64,000 bases of DNA from positions 282,217 through 346,216 of the forward strand of contig SZWC01000805.1 of NCBI GenBank assembly GCA_023375785.1. Direction: 5' to 3'. Under the pieces are notes generated by a model. It was given only the letters and a program-made list of their open reading frames with translations, made no database searches and was not told where the DNA came from. Shown in pieces: positions 10,931 to 23,465 of this stretch. The first letter of the stretch is position 1. Each line of letters starts with the position of its first letter. The stretch comes from Penium margaritaceum (Eukaryota; Streptophyta; Zygnematophyceae; Desmidiales; Peniaceae). The translations under genes and the position numbers were made by a program.

Positions 10931-13082
10931 TGTGGCATTCTACCCCCTTCCTAGTCTTGTCCCTTTAAGATCTATACACGTCATCTCCCCATTCCCTCCA
11001 TATGATGTGTTCGAATAGATGGAGACCTCTCAGGTCCCACCATGGCCTGGCCCCCTCTGTTTCTTCTCCTTGTTGATGAGTTGTTTGAGCAAACGCGGGG
11101 TTCTCTCTTCCCTGGTGCATCCCGTTCCCTAGCATGCCTCCATACAAGGCCTTCCGAGTCACCCTATGTGGGGCGTTAGACTCGGATGGCCGCATGTAGC
11201 AGCCATTTGTAGTGTCTTATCTTCTTTTTCTTTTGTTGCTCCTTTGCTTCATTCTGCCGCTCATATACTTTCTGCTACCGTCATATCCCCTTGCCTCACG
11301 TTTTCAACTTCACCAACAACGTTCACGTCTTGGTCCTTCCTAGAGGACAACCTCCATCAACTTTCATTGACTCTTACACCGTCACTCCGCTCCTCCCCCC
11401 GGACATCATATTTTGTCTGCGTGATCTCTAACTTGGTCCTTTGAGGAGGGCCCACCAGCTCTGCTTCTGTAAACTTTAACTATTTTATCCCTTACGATTC
11501 ATCTTTTTTGTAGCGTGCTCTATTTGAGGTGGCGCTAGACAGCTAGAAAGTGCTTCTTATTGTATCCACTCGCACCCTATCTAGCGCTCCTCAATCAAGC
11601 AAAATGCTTCACCTTCTGAACACTTTTGATTTCTGTCTGTCTCCTTGACTTGCATCGGATCCACCGTCTCTACTCTTGCAAGTTCACCGCCTTCTTTCCA
11701 TGGAGTTTTCCTCTCTCATGGTGAGCTGCAAGAAGGGCGATGGTAACCAGTTGGGACTGTGCTACCATCTCTGCCGGGTCTACTGTTCCACGGTCTTCCA
11801 TTACTCCATCAAGTAGTGCCACCCTTTTCTGTCGTATGAATGTTCTGAACATCTCTCTGCCCCTGCCCGGCTCAACGCGCCCTGGGGAGGAACGTCTCAT
11901 TTATGTCCATGCTTTTCTGTGCCTCACCCTCAACCCTTTCTAATTGTCTTTCTTGGATGAGCATTTACTGTTTTTTTCAATACCGCCTTCTCTAAAGACT
12001 GTCATACAAGGGGCGAATGTTGGAAAAAACATCTCTCACACTCTCTTCTGTTCGTCAATCCAATAACACCAGTAGGAATGTCATGCCACCATCTCTGTCT
12101 CCTCAGAGTTTGAGCTCCATCCAATGGCTGGATCTTGAGCAACATTATAATAGAGAATAGTGGCAAAATGTCTGCCCCAACTGATCACAAGAAACATACT
12201 CTGTGCAGAGGGCTTGGTGCAACAAAAAGACAGAGGGCCGGGAGAGAGGTCACCACTCTTTCTCCGGGCACTCCTGTGTGTTCTATGTGGCAAGACATGG
12301 TAGAGTTGTAGACAAGCCTCTCTATGCATCCTACTGATCCATCCATCCGTGGCCCTATTTACTCTTCTCTACTCGTCATACAACAACAGTGACATGGACG
12401 CAGGTTGTACATATTCTGGCATGACTTACAGAAGTCGACAGAATGTCTTGGCAGACAAGGACCAAGAGTGCAAGCCTAAGCATCTCTCAGTCTCATGTCC
12501 TGACATGGCAATTGAGGAACAACAGGAACGGATGTTGAGAATCAAGAGATAAGGAAAATGATCCTACGAAGGACTTGATCAATAGTGGAACATCACAAGA
12601 AGAGTGACGGGCTGATCACAGCCAATGATCAGCCGAGAGTGCAAGCACTGGCTCCTCTTGGGCATCCGCCAACCTACACTTACGCGAGACAATCGTTCCA
12701 TACCGCCGTCACTGTTGAAGAACAGACAACGGAGTACCAAAAAGTCTGAGGCCCAACAAGTGTTAGGCTTTTGTATTTTCCTTAGTCTCTACACCAGTAC
12801 AAATAGGTAGTAGTTTCATTTTTACCTTGCTCTATGCGTACTTCACCATTATATGAATACAGCATACCATTGGAATGGGTAAGAGATGAAGCCTGTCCTC
12901 GTGTATTGAGCTGAAGCTCATGACAAGTGGGTTCTGTGAAGTTTTGGACTACTTGTTAGATTGTGTATGAGAGTGGGAGGTGATCACTTATCATTAAGTT
13001 CAGTCAGAAATCTGTTCACTTCAAGCTAATCTTGTTGTTTTTTAAATCACCTCAACATCTAGAAATATTCTAAATTCAACAA
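10931..13082 (+). repeat. Copia-K long LTR, copy 1
   Basis: A stretch of about 2.15 kb recurs in part or whole at 18,145-18,499 (continued at 30,642-30,700 and 35,995-36,656), 39,976-41,180 and 51,849-53,494. In K1 the repeat ends immediately before a primer site, which shows that it is an LTR. Copy 1 may be a solo LTR or the edge of a larger element. Short open frames in it have no recognisable domain. The exact ends are uncertain. Confidence 0.65.
12240..12265. other. Conserved LTR hairpin, copy 1
   Basis: The purine arm GGAGAGAGG, a short loop and a complementary pyrimidine arm recur at the same place in all four Copia-K LTR copies (18,376-18,400; 40,407-40,432; 53,144-53,170). The stem is imperfect here. 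Confidence 0.6.
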
Positions 13083-13914
13083 AAGTTGTCTTGAGAGTTG
13101 GATTAAAAGATGGAATGGGGGTTGGATAGGAAGTGAGGTTGCATGTTGAGCTAGAAGTTGGATTATGAGTTGGATTGGACAATTGGTTCAAGCTAGGATG
13201 GAAGTTGGATAGGAAGTTGGATTGGAAATTGAGTTGGAAGAAGGGTTGGAAGCTGGGTTGGGAGATGCATTTGAATTTGGATGAGAATCTCAGTTGGAAG
13301 TTGGGTTGGAAGTTGCGTTGGAAGTTGGGTTGGAAGTCGGGTGAGAAGTTAGGCTAGAAATTGGGTTTAATGTATGGTTGGAAGCATGATAGGGAGCTGG
13401 GTGGGGATGTTCAATTACAAACTAGGTTGGGATTTGGGTTTGAAGTTGTATGAAAATCTGGGTTGGAAGTTGGGTAAGAAGTTGGCTAAACTCTAGAACA
13501 GGTAAGTTGGGTTAGCAATTGGGTTAGAAGTCCAGTAGATAGTTGAATTGGAAGTTTGGCTAGGAGTCAAGTTGGAAGTTGGATATAAATTCAAGTTGAG
13601 AGTTGGATTGGTACTTGGGTCAGAAGTAGGGTTGAAAGTTGGATTGAAATTTGAGTAGTAAGCTCGGCCAGGCGTTGTAATAGAGGTTTGGTCACAAGTT
13701 GGATCGAAAGCTGGGTCCGAAGTTAGGTCCGAAGTAGGATCAGAAGTTTGGTCAGACGTTGGGTCAGAAGGTTGGTTGGAAATATGGTTAGAAGTTAGTT
13801 TGAAAGCTGGGTTGAAAGTTGGGTTGAATGTTTGGTTGGAAGTTTGGTTAGAAGTTGGGTTGGAGGTTGGCTTGGAATTTGTGTGAAACATTGGGCTTGA
13901 AGTTGGCTTGGAAG
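13083..13914. repeat. Minisatellite with 12-base unit, left part
   Basis: A degenerate array whose unit is close to GGAAGTTGGGTT. The period is a multiple of three, so long open frames arise on both strands (repeats such as NPTSNPTSNQTS on the minus strand and WKLGWKLGW on the plus strand). These are side effects of the repeat, not proteins. The array is interrupted by S2 at 13,915 and resumes at 17,496. Confidence 0.85.
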
Positions 13915-14508
13915 TGTCAAATGAAGCCTGGATAAGGGAAGAAGGAGTATCAAAATGTCACACTGTTGGGTCAGGTCCAGTCATTGTAGCACCTTGATCA
14001 ATGGTCCTCCAGTCATCAGACCGTTAACGTCTCTCCGTCAATTTATCCCCTAATAGAGTGATACCTGTCATCCCCGTCCGGCTAGCAAAAAGGAGCTTTT
14101 GCTCTGTCAGCTTGTCCTAATCTACTTGTACATACCGATGATGTTCATTTCCTTGAGTTTGACCCAGAAAAATCTCTTTCATCCTGTTTGTCTTCGGCTC
14201 CGTGGCTTCACCGCCATGTCTTTTCTCTACTCTCTCTTTGCTCCGCCTTCTCTTGCCATCCGCTCAGACTCTTTGCTCCGTCACTCTCGTTCCTCCTCTC
14301 AGTATTCATCAGCCCATCATTCAAGCTGGTTACCTGTCTACCTCGCAACTCTATAGGAAACATTACTTCTCCTCAAGCTCCTAGGACTAACTCCTTGCAA
14401 TATCTCATGTCTCTCTACTGCCATCATCTATTTGATGTGCTTTTGTATGCCTCATTGCTTCTGTATGATTCTGTCCATGCCGCCTTTGCTTCCTAAAATA
14501 TTCTGACA
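13915..14508 (+). repeat. S2 5' LTR
   Basis: It pairs with 16,874-17,495. Both begin TGTCA followed by AATGAAGCCT(T/G)GAT and share blocks throughout. Confidence 0.85.
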
Positions 14509-14520
14509 TGGTATCTGAGC
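14509..14520 (+). other. Primer-binding site of S2
   Basis: TGGTATCTGAGC matches the plant initiator-tRNA-Met 3'-end complement TGGTATCAGAGC with one difference, immediately after the LTR end CTGACA. Confidence 0.8.
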
Positions 14521-15109
14521 CTCACGTGACATCGCGTGGTTCCTTCTCACAATGTCATCATAGCATCACTTCCATTTTCATTCTCTGCTTCCACGCCAAC
14601 TTCTCTTGCCACCACCGTAGCTAACGTAGGCAACATTGCTTTACGTATCTCTCAACCCATGATGGTGGTCATCACTAAAACAAAGCACTGCATCAAAACA
14701 CACGTCCAAAGTAACGTTCAGAACTTCTCCATCCTCAACAGCCCACAGTAGCTCCTTAAGCACTCTCTACCATCAACTTTGCTGAACCTTCCTGCCACTT
14801 CCACTTCCTTCTCCTATTCACCCATATTGCCTTCCACTAACCATTGTTTTGAACATTTTTCCTACTTGCCTCTCTTCCATACCATACGTGATGATCTTTA
14901 AGACCGAGTGGCAAGGTCATGTCTTCGTCCCCGCCTCAGCCTTCCGTAGTGCTCTCTCCATCTTATGCTATACTTGTGACTGCAGCTACCTATCTGCAGC
15001 ATCCGCGTTGGCCTCATTGCCTATTACCTTCTTTTCCTCTACTCTATACCATTGTTTCCAATCGCCCTCTCGTGGCACCTTTTCTAATCCTCAGCAGCAG
15101 CAGAGCTCC

Positions 15110-15310
15110 GTCGGGACATCAAGCACCACCGGTATTCCTACTCTTTGGTCTGGAACCAACAGGGCAACAAGTCGCCACTCTCCTGACATCCGCATGCGTC
15201 TCTACTCTCAATGCAGCCAACTTTCTCTTGTTGTCAGGATATCTGACACCACCTGTTCTTCTGCCTGCCAGTCTTGGGCCAACTAGGGACACAAGCTGTT
15301 ACTCTCCTAC
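15110..15310 (+). repeat. Two-unit tandem module of family S (S2 copy)
   Basis: Two related units begin near 15,115 and 15,238. One frame reads APPVFLLFGLEPTGQQVATL and then TPPVLLPASLGPT. The unit resembles those in S1, S3 and S4. Confidence 0.75.
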
Positions 15311-16873
15311 CATCAGAGGAGCTTCCTACAACATCAACCTTCCTGTATGACTCATTGGCTTTCAATAACTGCTCCTATTCAATCAACTGTCCCGTCTCGT
15401 CATCCTCATCTGCCTCATCATCTCTGTTTTCAGTTGTAGCAGCATCATCGTCATTGTTCCTCCCTACCACACGTGGTTTCGCCCCTGTTCCCATTTCATA
15501 GTTTTTAATGTTGTGCTCTCAGCATCATCATTTTCTCTGTGCAAGGATTCGCCCGGTACATCGTCCTTGTCGTGACGACCTGCACCAATGCCGGAAACTT
15601 TCGCATCTCGCATAGCTTGCCCCTACGCCTAAGATTTCCTCATAAGCATCCACCTTCATCGTCAACTTCATCAGCATCTGTGGCCAGCACACGGACTTGC
15701 ACGAGCTAGCTTCCAGGTTTGCAGAAGCCTGCACCTACGTCGGCAGTAGATTTATTGTAGTGCATCAATGTTTGCTTTCCCTTTGCCAAATTCTAGTCTT
15801 CTATGCACGTGGTTTTGTCCCTACGCCTGTTCTATCAATATCGTTCCGCTTCTTGCCATCAGATTCAATCATCCACTTCACAGAAGGACCCCTCCGATTG
15901 CATTGCACTCACGTTGAAACACCTGCTGCACACGTGGTTCGCTCCTGCGCCCAGCACATGTCATCAGCCATCAGCCTTGCCATCATCCTATGTCATCATC
16001 TGCATCTCCTGCACTCTGTGGTCTTGGTTTTCAACCCTGTCCAACCATTCATCTTCGTAAACTCCTCAATGTCATAAGGACCTTCTCGGTCAAACCGCCA
16101 TTTTGTGGAGACATGCGGCCAGATCGATTGCCTTGATTGCATACAAAATGTCAGTACCACTCACTCACCACACCATACCTATCATTCTCCTCACGGTGCT
16201 TTTCCACCCTCTGTACACCACACGCTTCCCTTCATGGCAAGCCGACGACAAACCATTGCCATCTTTAATGACGTTGTGTCCCACAATCAAAACATGGTCT
16301 GGCTATGCATCAATGATGATGTGAATCACAACTTTCCACAATGGCATCATCAGCTTTGACAAGAAATCTCTAACGTGGATATCCATGGCTTTAACCTTCT
16401 GGATGTCCTTCAGAACATATGAGGCAGATGTTTCCGCACGTCGGCATGAGCAGGACGTGAATACAAAGAAGCCCAAATTCAATTTCAGGCCTTCTATGTC
16501 TTACCACCTATGATGAATTCCATCACATCATCAAAATACATCAGCATCAACCTCTGTCTCGGACTATGCCAGCAATCTGGGACTAATGCATCCTAAGAGG
16601 AGAGCAACCTTCTCAACCAGGTCCGGCTACCAACGATACTCCTCCATACAATCTATTTGAGCAAGAACAATGCTTTAAGTTGCAATCCTTCATCAGAGAC
16701 CGTAGGAAGGCTGAGGAGGAAGATTGGCAAAAGATACTAGAAGAACGGCTCAACGCTCCTCAATCTCCTACATCATCTAATGGAGTAGAATACTACGAGT
16801 GAAACATTTGATCATCCAGTCCTGCCCCTCAGTACCAAGCAATACTATATCTCTTGTCAAGCTTCATGGAGGG

Positions 16874-17495
16874 TGTCAGAATGAAGCCTTGATGAGAGAA
16901 GGATGAACATCAAAATGTCTTCATAATGGTTCATGTCCAGTTACCAAACCACCGTGATTAACGGTCCTGTGGTCATCCGACTGTTAAGGTCTCTCGGTCA
17001 AGTTTTCTGCTAGTAAAACGACATATATCACCCATGTTTAGCTAGCGGAATGAAGCCGTTGCTCTGCTATTTTGTCTTGTTTTGCATGCATATACCAAGG
17101 ATGTTCATTCCCTTGAGTTGAACCCAGAATACTTATTTCTATCATGTTCGCCTTTGGTTTCGCGGCTTCGCCCCGTGTCTTCACTTCGCTTGCTCTTTGC
17201 TCAGTCTTCTCTTGCCATCCACTCTCAGTGTTTGACTCTTTACTCCGTCATTCTTGTTCCTCCACTCAACACTCATCAGCCCCTTACTCACGTTCCGCCT
17301 TAACTGTCTCTCACTAGCTACCTGTCTACCTCGTAACTCTATCCTGCATATCACTTTCATCAACCTCCTATGACTAACTCCTTGCAACGTCTCACATCTC
17401 TTTGCTGCCATCATCTATCTGACGTGCTCTTGCATGTCTCATTGCTTTTGCCTGAGTCAGTTGATGTTGTCTTCACTTCCTGCATTATTCTGATA
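16874..17495 (+). repeat. S2 3' LTR
   Basis: 622 bases, TGTCAGAATG...TTCTGATA, pairing with the 5' LTR. Confidence 0.85.
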
Positions 17496-17715
17496 GGAAG
17501 CTGGGCTGGAAGTTGGGTTGGGCAGATAGGTTCAAATTCTGGTTGGAGAATGGGCTGGAAGTCAGGTTGGAAGTCTGTTTGGATGTCGGGTTTGAAGTTG
17601 GGTTGGAAGTTGGGTTTGAAGTTGGATCAGAAATTGGGTAGGAAATTGGGTCGGAAGTTGGATTAGAAGTTGGATTAGACGTTGGGTTGATAGTTTGGTT
17701 TGAAGTTGGGTTGGA
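17496..17715. repeat. Minisatellite with 12-base unit, right part
   Basis: Continuation of the GGAAGTTGGGTT-type array after S2. At its right edge, ATCTACCATTTGATC is repeated twice (about 17,735-17,765). Confidence 0.85.
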
Positions 17716-18144
17716 AAATGACAATCTGTCACATCTACCATTTGATCTACATCTACCATTTGATCACACATCCAATGGCGTGGCTGAAATGACCATAGCT
17801 TTACCTTACTAATCTCCACGTTTTGACGTCATCCGATGGCTGTATTTGCAGAAAAGGAAGAAAGTGACATAGATTGTTTCACTAACTAGAATAGTATCAC
17901 GTGGGCTCGGCATAAAGGAAAAAAGAAAACAGAGGTGTGATAAACATTGCCACTCTTTCTCGCGCCCCTCTTGCCTAACCTAGCGTAATCACGTCCCTAC
18001 ATGTAAGTGGAGAGTATTATGCGCCGGGATTGTCACTCAGTCACAGTGTCCTATCATGGCCCGTGCAATTCAGACACAGTAAGTGTGAAAGGCAGGTGTA
18101 ATGGTGAAGTTTTTTGCTTCTTCACATGTAGTGGCAGTGGTGTA
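17716..18144 (+). repeat. Probable Copia-K LTR fragment
   Basis: Parts resemble the middle of the Copia-K LTR: an AAAAGGAAGAAAGTGACATAG-like stretch and a GCTCGGCATAAAGGAAAAAAG...CCACTCTTTCTC stretch. Similarity is partial, and no gene is seen. Confidence 0.4.
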
Positions 18145-18499
18145 TTGGAAAATCTTGATCTCTCCCGTTTCTCCTCTGATCGACAATCTAAACACACTGG
18201 CAAAAAGCTCATGCCATCATCCCCTTACCCTCCAAGTTTCAGCTCAATCCAATGCTCAGATGTTGTAGGACGGACAAGAAAAGATAAATGATATCGTTTA
18301 TATCAGAACTGATCCAAAATAGAAAAGTGACATACTGTGAGCTGAGGAACTTGGCACCATAAAAGACGGAGGGTCGAGAGAGAGGTCGCTACTCTCTCTT
18401 CCGACTCTCTTGTGTGGCCTTCATGGCGGGGTATGGTATGGCTATGGACGGGCCTCTTTAGGCATCCCTCCAACCCATCCATACATGCGCGGCCCTAAC

Positions 18500-19555
18500 C
18501 GTTAGAACACCACTCAAGAGTCACACGATGTGCCCCCGGGTTGTCCGCCATCTTTGTCCCGGAGGTCACCAGGCCACCAGCAAGCGAGCACAAAAGTAAT
18601 CACTCGTGCGTTCTCCAACAGTTCACCTCCACTGGCAACCAAAGCAACCAGTGAGCTGTTGGTGGAAACCCAATGGCCACGACCAAAAAACAGCAAGCTC
18701 GCTCTTGAGTTCTACCGATATCTGGTGAACCGCACGAGGAACACAGCCATGTTCTCACGCCTCCATCGTCGCTACGTACCAACAACTCCGCGGCACGACT
18801 ACTACCCCGTTGCACGATACACAAACCTCATGGAAGCGCATAACGGAGCAGCACCAAGAGCAGCAGCTGCCTGATTGCAAGTACTCGTTACGCATCGCCA
18901 ACCTTAGCATACGGTAGCAAAGGCTCTATGCTTCCATCTCTTAATAATTAGTCTTAGGCTATCTTGATGTAACCTTTGCCTCATTATAATCGTCATTCAT
19001 TCTCCTTCCGTTCATTCATTCGCCCGCCTACGGGCTGTGGGGCTTACCTTCTTGCCATTGCCGCTGCCCGCCGCAAGGCTGTGGCACTCCAGTTTCCATT
19101 TACCTTATGGCTGTCATGGTCATCACTCCTCCTTTCGCCATTGCATCTCCTGCATTCGCCGTTGCCCGCCGGTTTGGCTCACGCACACTCTCATCAGAAT
19201 TCTTAACTTCAGTAGTAATGCTTGGCTTGTCATGCCTACCGGTATCCACCAGGACATCTCTTTTAATCCACAGTCCTTTGCTGCGCCCGCATCGCCGTAC
19301 GGAGGCGCCTCCAGCTCCGCAGCGCCCGTGCAAATTGGCATTGCACCCACTCGGTGTTAAGGCCTGCACATTGACACAGTGACTACAAGTCGGTGTCCTG
19401 GTTGCTGTGGACCTTACCTCTCCCGTTCTCATGCCTTCAGCCTTTGAATCTTTGTGATGTCAGCAAGCCATCAGCTCATGTAGCTTTGCCGATGCTTCCG
19501 CCTCTTCCTCGTCTAACCATCTATCTCATCCGATGCTCATTACAGTTTACTGACA
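18500..19555 (+). repeat. Element B 5' LTR
   Basis: 1,056 bases. It aligns with 21,401-22,138 and then with 30,302-30,641. Confidence 0.85.
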
Positions 19556-19567
19556 TGGTATCAGAGC
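19556..19567 (+). other. Primer-binding site of element B
   Basis: A perfect TGGTATCAGAGC directly after the LTR end CTGACA. This is the plant-type initiator-tRNA-Met site. Confidence 0.9.
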
Positions 19568-21400
19568 CTTGAAAAAAAACTTGTGTCCGTCATCTTCCGC
19601 TTCCATTCCTTTGATGCCAAAACCGCCAGGCCGAACCGCACCGCTGCTGCCTCCTCCAAATCAGCCGCTACTCCTCAACTTAACCCATCTCCATTCACCT
19701 TAACAAAGGCAATTGTGTATGGGAACAACCTCCAAGTTAGTGCAGTGAGCAGCGTCCGTCCACCCTATAATTCTCTTACCGTCTGAGACTCCTCGCCGAA
19801 TCGCACTTCTACCAACCCACCGGCAGTCCACTCCATAGCAGCCGCAGCATTCTCAGAAGCCATGTCCCTCTTCATCATCAACTCAGTGATGGCAGTAGAG
19901 CCAGCAGCAAAGCAGCAGCAGCGTCACCTTTGTCGCAGCAGCAGAAGTGTCATCTGCCAACGCAAAGCAACGTGTTCTCTCATCAACACCAACTCAAACT
20001 ACGCCATCATTTATCTCACCGTCTTCTCTCAACATAAAAAGGATCTCTCTCCATACCAATATGATCAGCAGCAACTGTTTCTACTTGCAATTTAACTATG
20101 AGCAATAAGTACATCCCACTGCCTTGTCATCATGCTACTGCTCCTCTTTTAGGACTCAGCTGCCTAGCAACATCCACCTTCCTCCACCGACGACTGAAAC
20201 ATGCACCAGTAGCACCTACAAAATCTTCTTCAAAGAGACTTTTTAGCCATGCTACAACTCAAACCCCGATTAATCCAAGACCAGGAACAACACCAGAACC
20301 TCATCCTCTTCTAGACAACAACTACGTCATCCACTTCAGCTATCATTAAAATGCCGACAAGCCCTGCCAGTGCCTTTCCTGTAGCCACATACCACCATCC
20401 ATCAAGATCCCAACCACCATAACGCTCTCTCGCATCCACTGCACGAGACACTTATCTTCTAGAACTCTTAGTATTCTTCCCCTGCAGCTTCTTGAACAGA
20501 GACACTCTCCTCCACACCAACTAAAATCGTGCTACTCATCTTTTGCAAGAAGTCTTTGTTCACTCGAGAAGAACTCGATACCTTCATGGTGAACTTTTAT
20601 GGAATGCCTTCTGTACCACATTCCTCATCCCAGGCGCCTAACTATACTCAAAGCAGTCACCCGGCTGGCTGTGCAGACAACTAAAACACAGTAACCTCCA
20701 AGCTAGTCTCTCCTCCCCTCCTTCGTGGCCCAACTACACTCTCTCTCTACATCCCTCCTCATCGACGCAGCACTCACACAATCCCCTCAAAACCATCATG
20801 CAAGGTTCCAAACTCACAGATCATGACCAGCTCCAACCACAAAGAACCAAGTCTTGCAGCATCTCTCAACTCTGAAGGGTTCTCTGACCCTCCAAAGCAC
20901 AAGTACGCACGTTACATACCTCCTCACCAATGACAACAAGCTCACAAACAGGCACCTCCATCTGACCAAGTACTACCAGAAAAGCAGCATCCAAGTCCTG
21001 CTGTATCATCTGGAGACTTCCCTACACAACATGCAACAGAACTTGCCCTTGTGCTCAGCAACACTGTTCTGCTTTACCGCATGTCCATGATGTGGGCCAT
21101 CAGCTCATCACCCTCCATGCATGGGCTCCACGCTATGACCGATGACTTCTTTCTTGTTTTCCCTTCTCTAAACACCCAGCCACCTAGGCTGCTTCCCAGC
21201 ATCACAACACAGGATAATGCAGAGTCCATGCGTTATACCCACGCCTGCGACATACCAAAGTATGCAAACAACACACTGAATATCACTCTTCACTCTTGCC
21301 TTACTACCTGTTTTGCAGCACCACATCGGCCTCGGCCACCTGACACTCCATTCTGGACAATCTCATTTGTAGCTTCACATCGTATGACCTTACAAGGGAG

Positions 21401-22138
21401 TGTCAGAATACCACTTAAGAGTCACTCGATGTGCACCCAGGTTGCTCCGCCATCTTTGTCCCAGAGGCAAACAGGCCACTAGCAAGCGAGCACATAAATG
21501 ATCACTCGTGCGCTCGCTTCGCAAGTTCACCTTCATTGACAATCAGAAGCAACCGGTGAGCTGTCGGTGGAAACCTAATGGCCACGACCTATGAACGCCA
21601 AGCCTGCTCTTGAGTTACACAAACATCTGGTCAACCGCATGAAAAACATAGACATGTTCTCACAGCTCCATCCTTGCTACATGCCAGAACCTCCGCGGTA
21701 CGACAACGACCCTGTTGCACCATACACAAATCTCACCACAGCGCATCACGGAGCAGTACCAACAGCAACAGCTGCCCGAGTGTGGCTACTTGTTACGCAT
21801 TGCCCACCTTAGCATACCATAGCAAAGGCAATAGGCCTCCATCTCTTAGTACTTAGTCATAGGCTATCTTGAAGTAACCTTTGCCTTATTTTAATCGTCA
21901 CTCATTCCCCTTCAGTTCATTCTTTTACCCGTCTACGGGCTGTGGCGCTTGCCTTCCAGCCGCTGCCATTGCCCTATGCAAGGGTATGGCACACAAATTT
22001 CCATTTGCCTTGTGGCTGCCATGGTCATCGCTCCTCCTTTTGCCATCGCATGTCCTATATTTGCTGGTGCCCGCCGGTTTGACTGAGGCATACTCTCATC
22101 GGCATTGGCAACTGCAGCGGTAATAATTGGCTTGTCAT
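21401..22138 (+). repeat. Element B 3' LTR, left part
   Basis: It starts TGTCAGAATACCAC after a purine tract. It breaks off at GTCAT, the left target duplicate of S3 (22,134-22,138). Confidence 0.85.
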
Positions 22139-22740
22139 TTCTAGAAATCAGATTCAGACAGTAGTTATTTTGTCAATAGCGGTTCAGGTCCGAGACTGAA
22201 CCACATTGACCTTACGGCTCACCGAGCGTCTGACCGTTAAATCTCTGATTTCAAGTCATCCCCTCATAATGTGACACATGTCACCCGCATCCAGCTAGCG
22301 AAAAGAAGCCGTTACTATACTCCCTTGTCCTGTTCTACTGTGTATTTCTGATAATTTTCATTCCCCTCAGTTCACCAGAACAGTTTTTCACATCTTATTC
22401 CCTTTCGTTCTGCGGCTTTGTTGCCCTGTCTTCACTCGGCTCACTTCTCACTTCCAGTTCTTTGCCAACCATTCCCAGTTCACCCTTCTTTGCTTCGCTA
22501 TCCTTCGCTCTGCACGTATCAACCCATCACTTGGCCTGCTTCTCATCTCTCTCATCAGCACCTGTCTACCTCGCATCCCCAGTGCCTCTCTCTCTCTTGG
22601 CTCTTTCTCAAGGCCTGCGGCTAACGTATCATAACAGCTTGCTCTTTCTTCTTTTGTAATCGTGTTGATGCAGTTGTAATAACTCCACTATGTATGTCTG
22701 CTTTTGCTGTGCTTGTCCCCACTCCTGCATTATTCTGACA
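22139..22740 (+). repeat. S3 5' LTR
   Basis: 602 bases ending TATTCTGACA. It aligns with 25,272-25,708 and then 30,151-30,301. Confidence 0.85.
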
Positions 22741-23249
22741 TGATATTAGAGCATGAGGCAATATCACCTAGTGCCCCATGACCCAGTTATTGCTATGCTG
22801 CCACGTACACCTTACCCCTATGATCTACATTCCTCGGCCGCCACCACCGCGACTTCGCGCCTCTCTGCTCCGCCAGCAGCTGCCATCAGCAGTACCACTT
22901 GTAGTGCTCCTCACGGTGAGGAAACGTCTGGTCATCTTGAGAAAGCTCTGCACCCGTTTTGCCCCCAAATTTGACAATTGGTGATCCAACGTCATTAACA
23001 ACCGTAGGCAGGTTCAAGCCGCCATCTTCCATCATCTTCCTGGATGCTTCCTGCCACATGCTACCTGCCATGTGTCACCATCCAAACTTCCGCAAGCACT
23101 TCCGCCTTCCTTGTCCTCTTCATCAACATCATCTAATCCATTCGCCTTATCTACCTCAACTTTCTCACGTCCATCGCCTCCAGCCACTCTCTCGTGCCGC
23201 CTCTACTTGTCATCAGCAACGGCAGACTGCCTTTTGCGACCACGATATT

Positions 23250-23465
23250 GGACACCACCAATGTTCCTGCGCGTCGGTCTCAGACCAACTGTGGAACAAG
23301 TCGTCACTCTCCTGATCCACGGACCGGGGTCACTACCTTCCTTACAACCTGCCTCTTTGCACATAACTTCCTCCTGCTGTCAAGATATGGGACACCACCC
23401 GTCTTCCCTGCCCACCGGTCTCAGGCAAACTGGGGAACAAGCCGTCACTCTCTTGACAACTGAGG
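23250..23465 (+). repeat. Two-unit tandem module of family S (S3 copy)
   Basis: Units near 23,255 and 23,388. One frame reads TPPMFLRVGLRPTVEQVVTL; the second gives SLPTGLRQTGEQAVTL. It matches the S1 and S2 modules in order and spacing. Confidence 0.75.

Larger units (their letters stand above)
13915..17495 (+). mobile_element. LARD-like LTR element S2, both ends present
   Basis: The 5' LTR is 13,915-14,508 (594 bases, TGTCAA...CTGACA) and the 3' LTR is 16,874-17,495 (622 bases, TGTCAG...CTGATA). The primer site TGGTATCTGAGC is at 14,509-14,520, and a short purine tract (GGAGGG) precedes the 3' LTR. The flanks carry GGAAG on both sides (13,910-13,914 and 17,496-17,500), which fits a 5-base target duplication, though the host array itself is full of GGAAG. 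The 2.4 kb interior has no recognisable gag or pol. It carries the two-unit family S module at 15,110-15,310. It is structurally whole but non-autonomous, and old by eye from LTR divergence. Confidence 0.85.

Noticed and set aside
13175-13891. Repeat proteins (NPTSNPTS on minus, WKLGWKLG on plus)
   Set aside because: A 12-base repeat keeps all frames open; both strands show it, so it is a minisatellite and not a gene.
13083-13914. CRISPR-like array
   Set aside because: Units are contiguous 12-mers with no spacers of constant length, and the context is eukaryotic.
16440-16800. Possible gag start in the S2 interior
   Set aside because: Only scattered readable stretches, with no zinc knuckle or gag motif.
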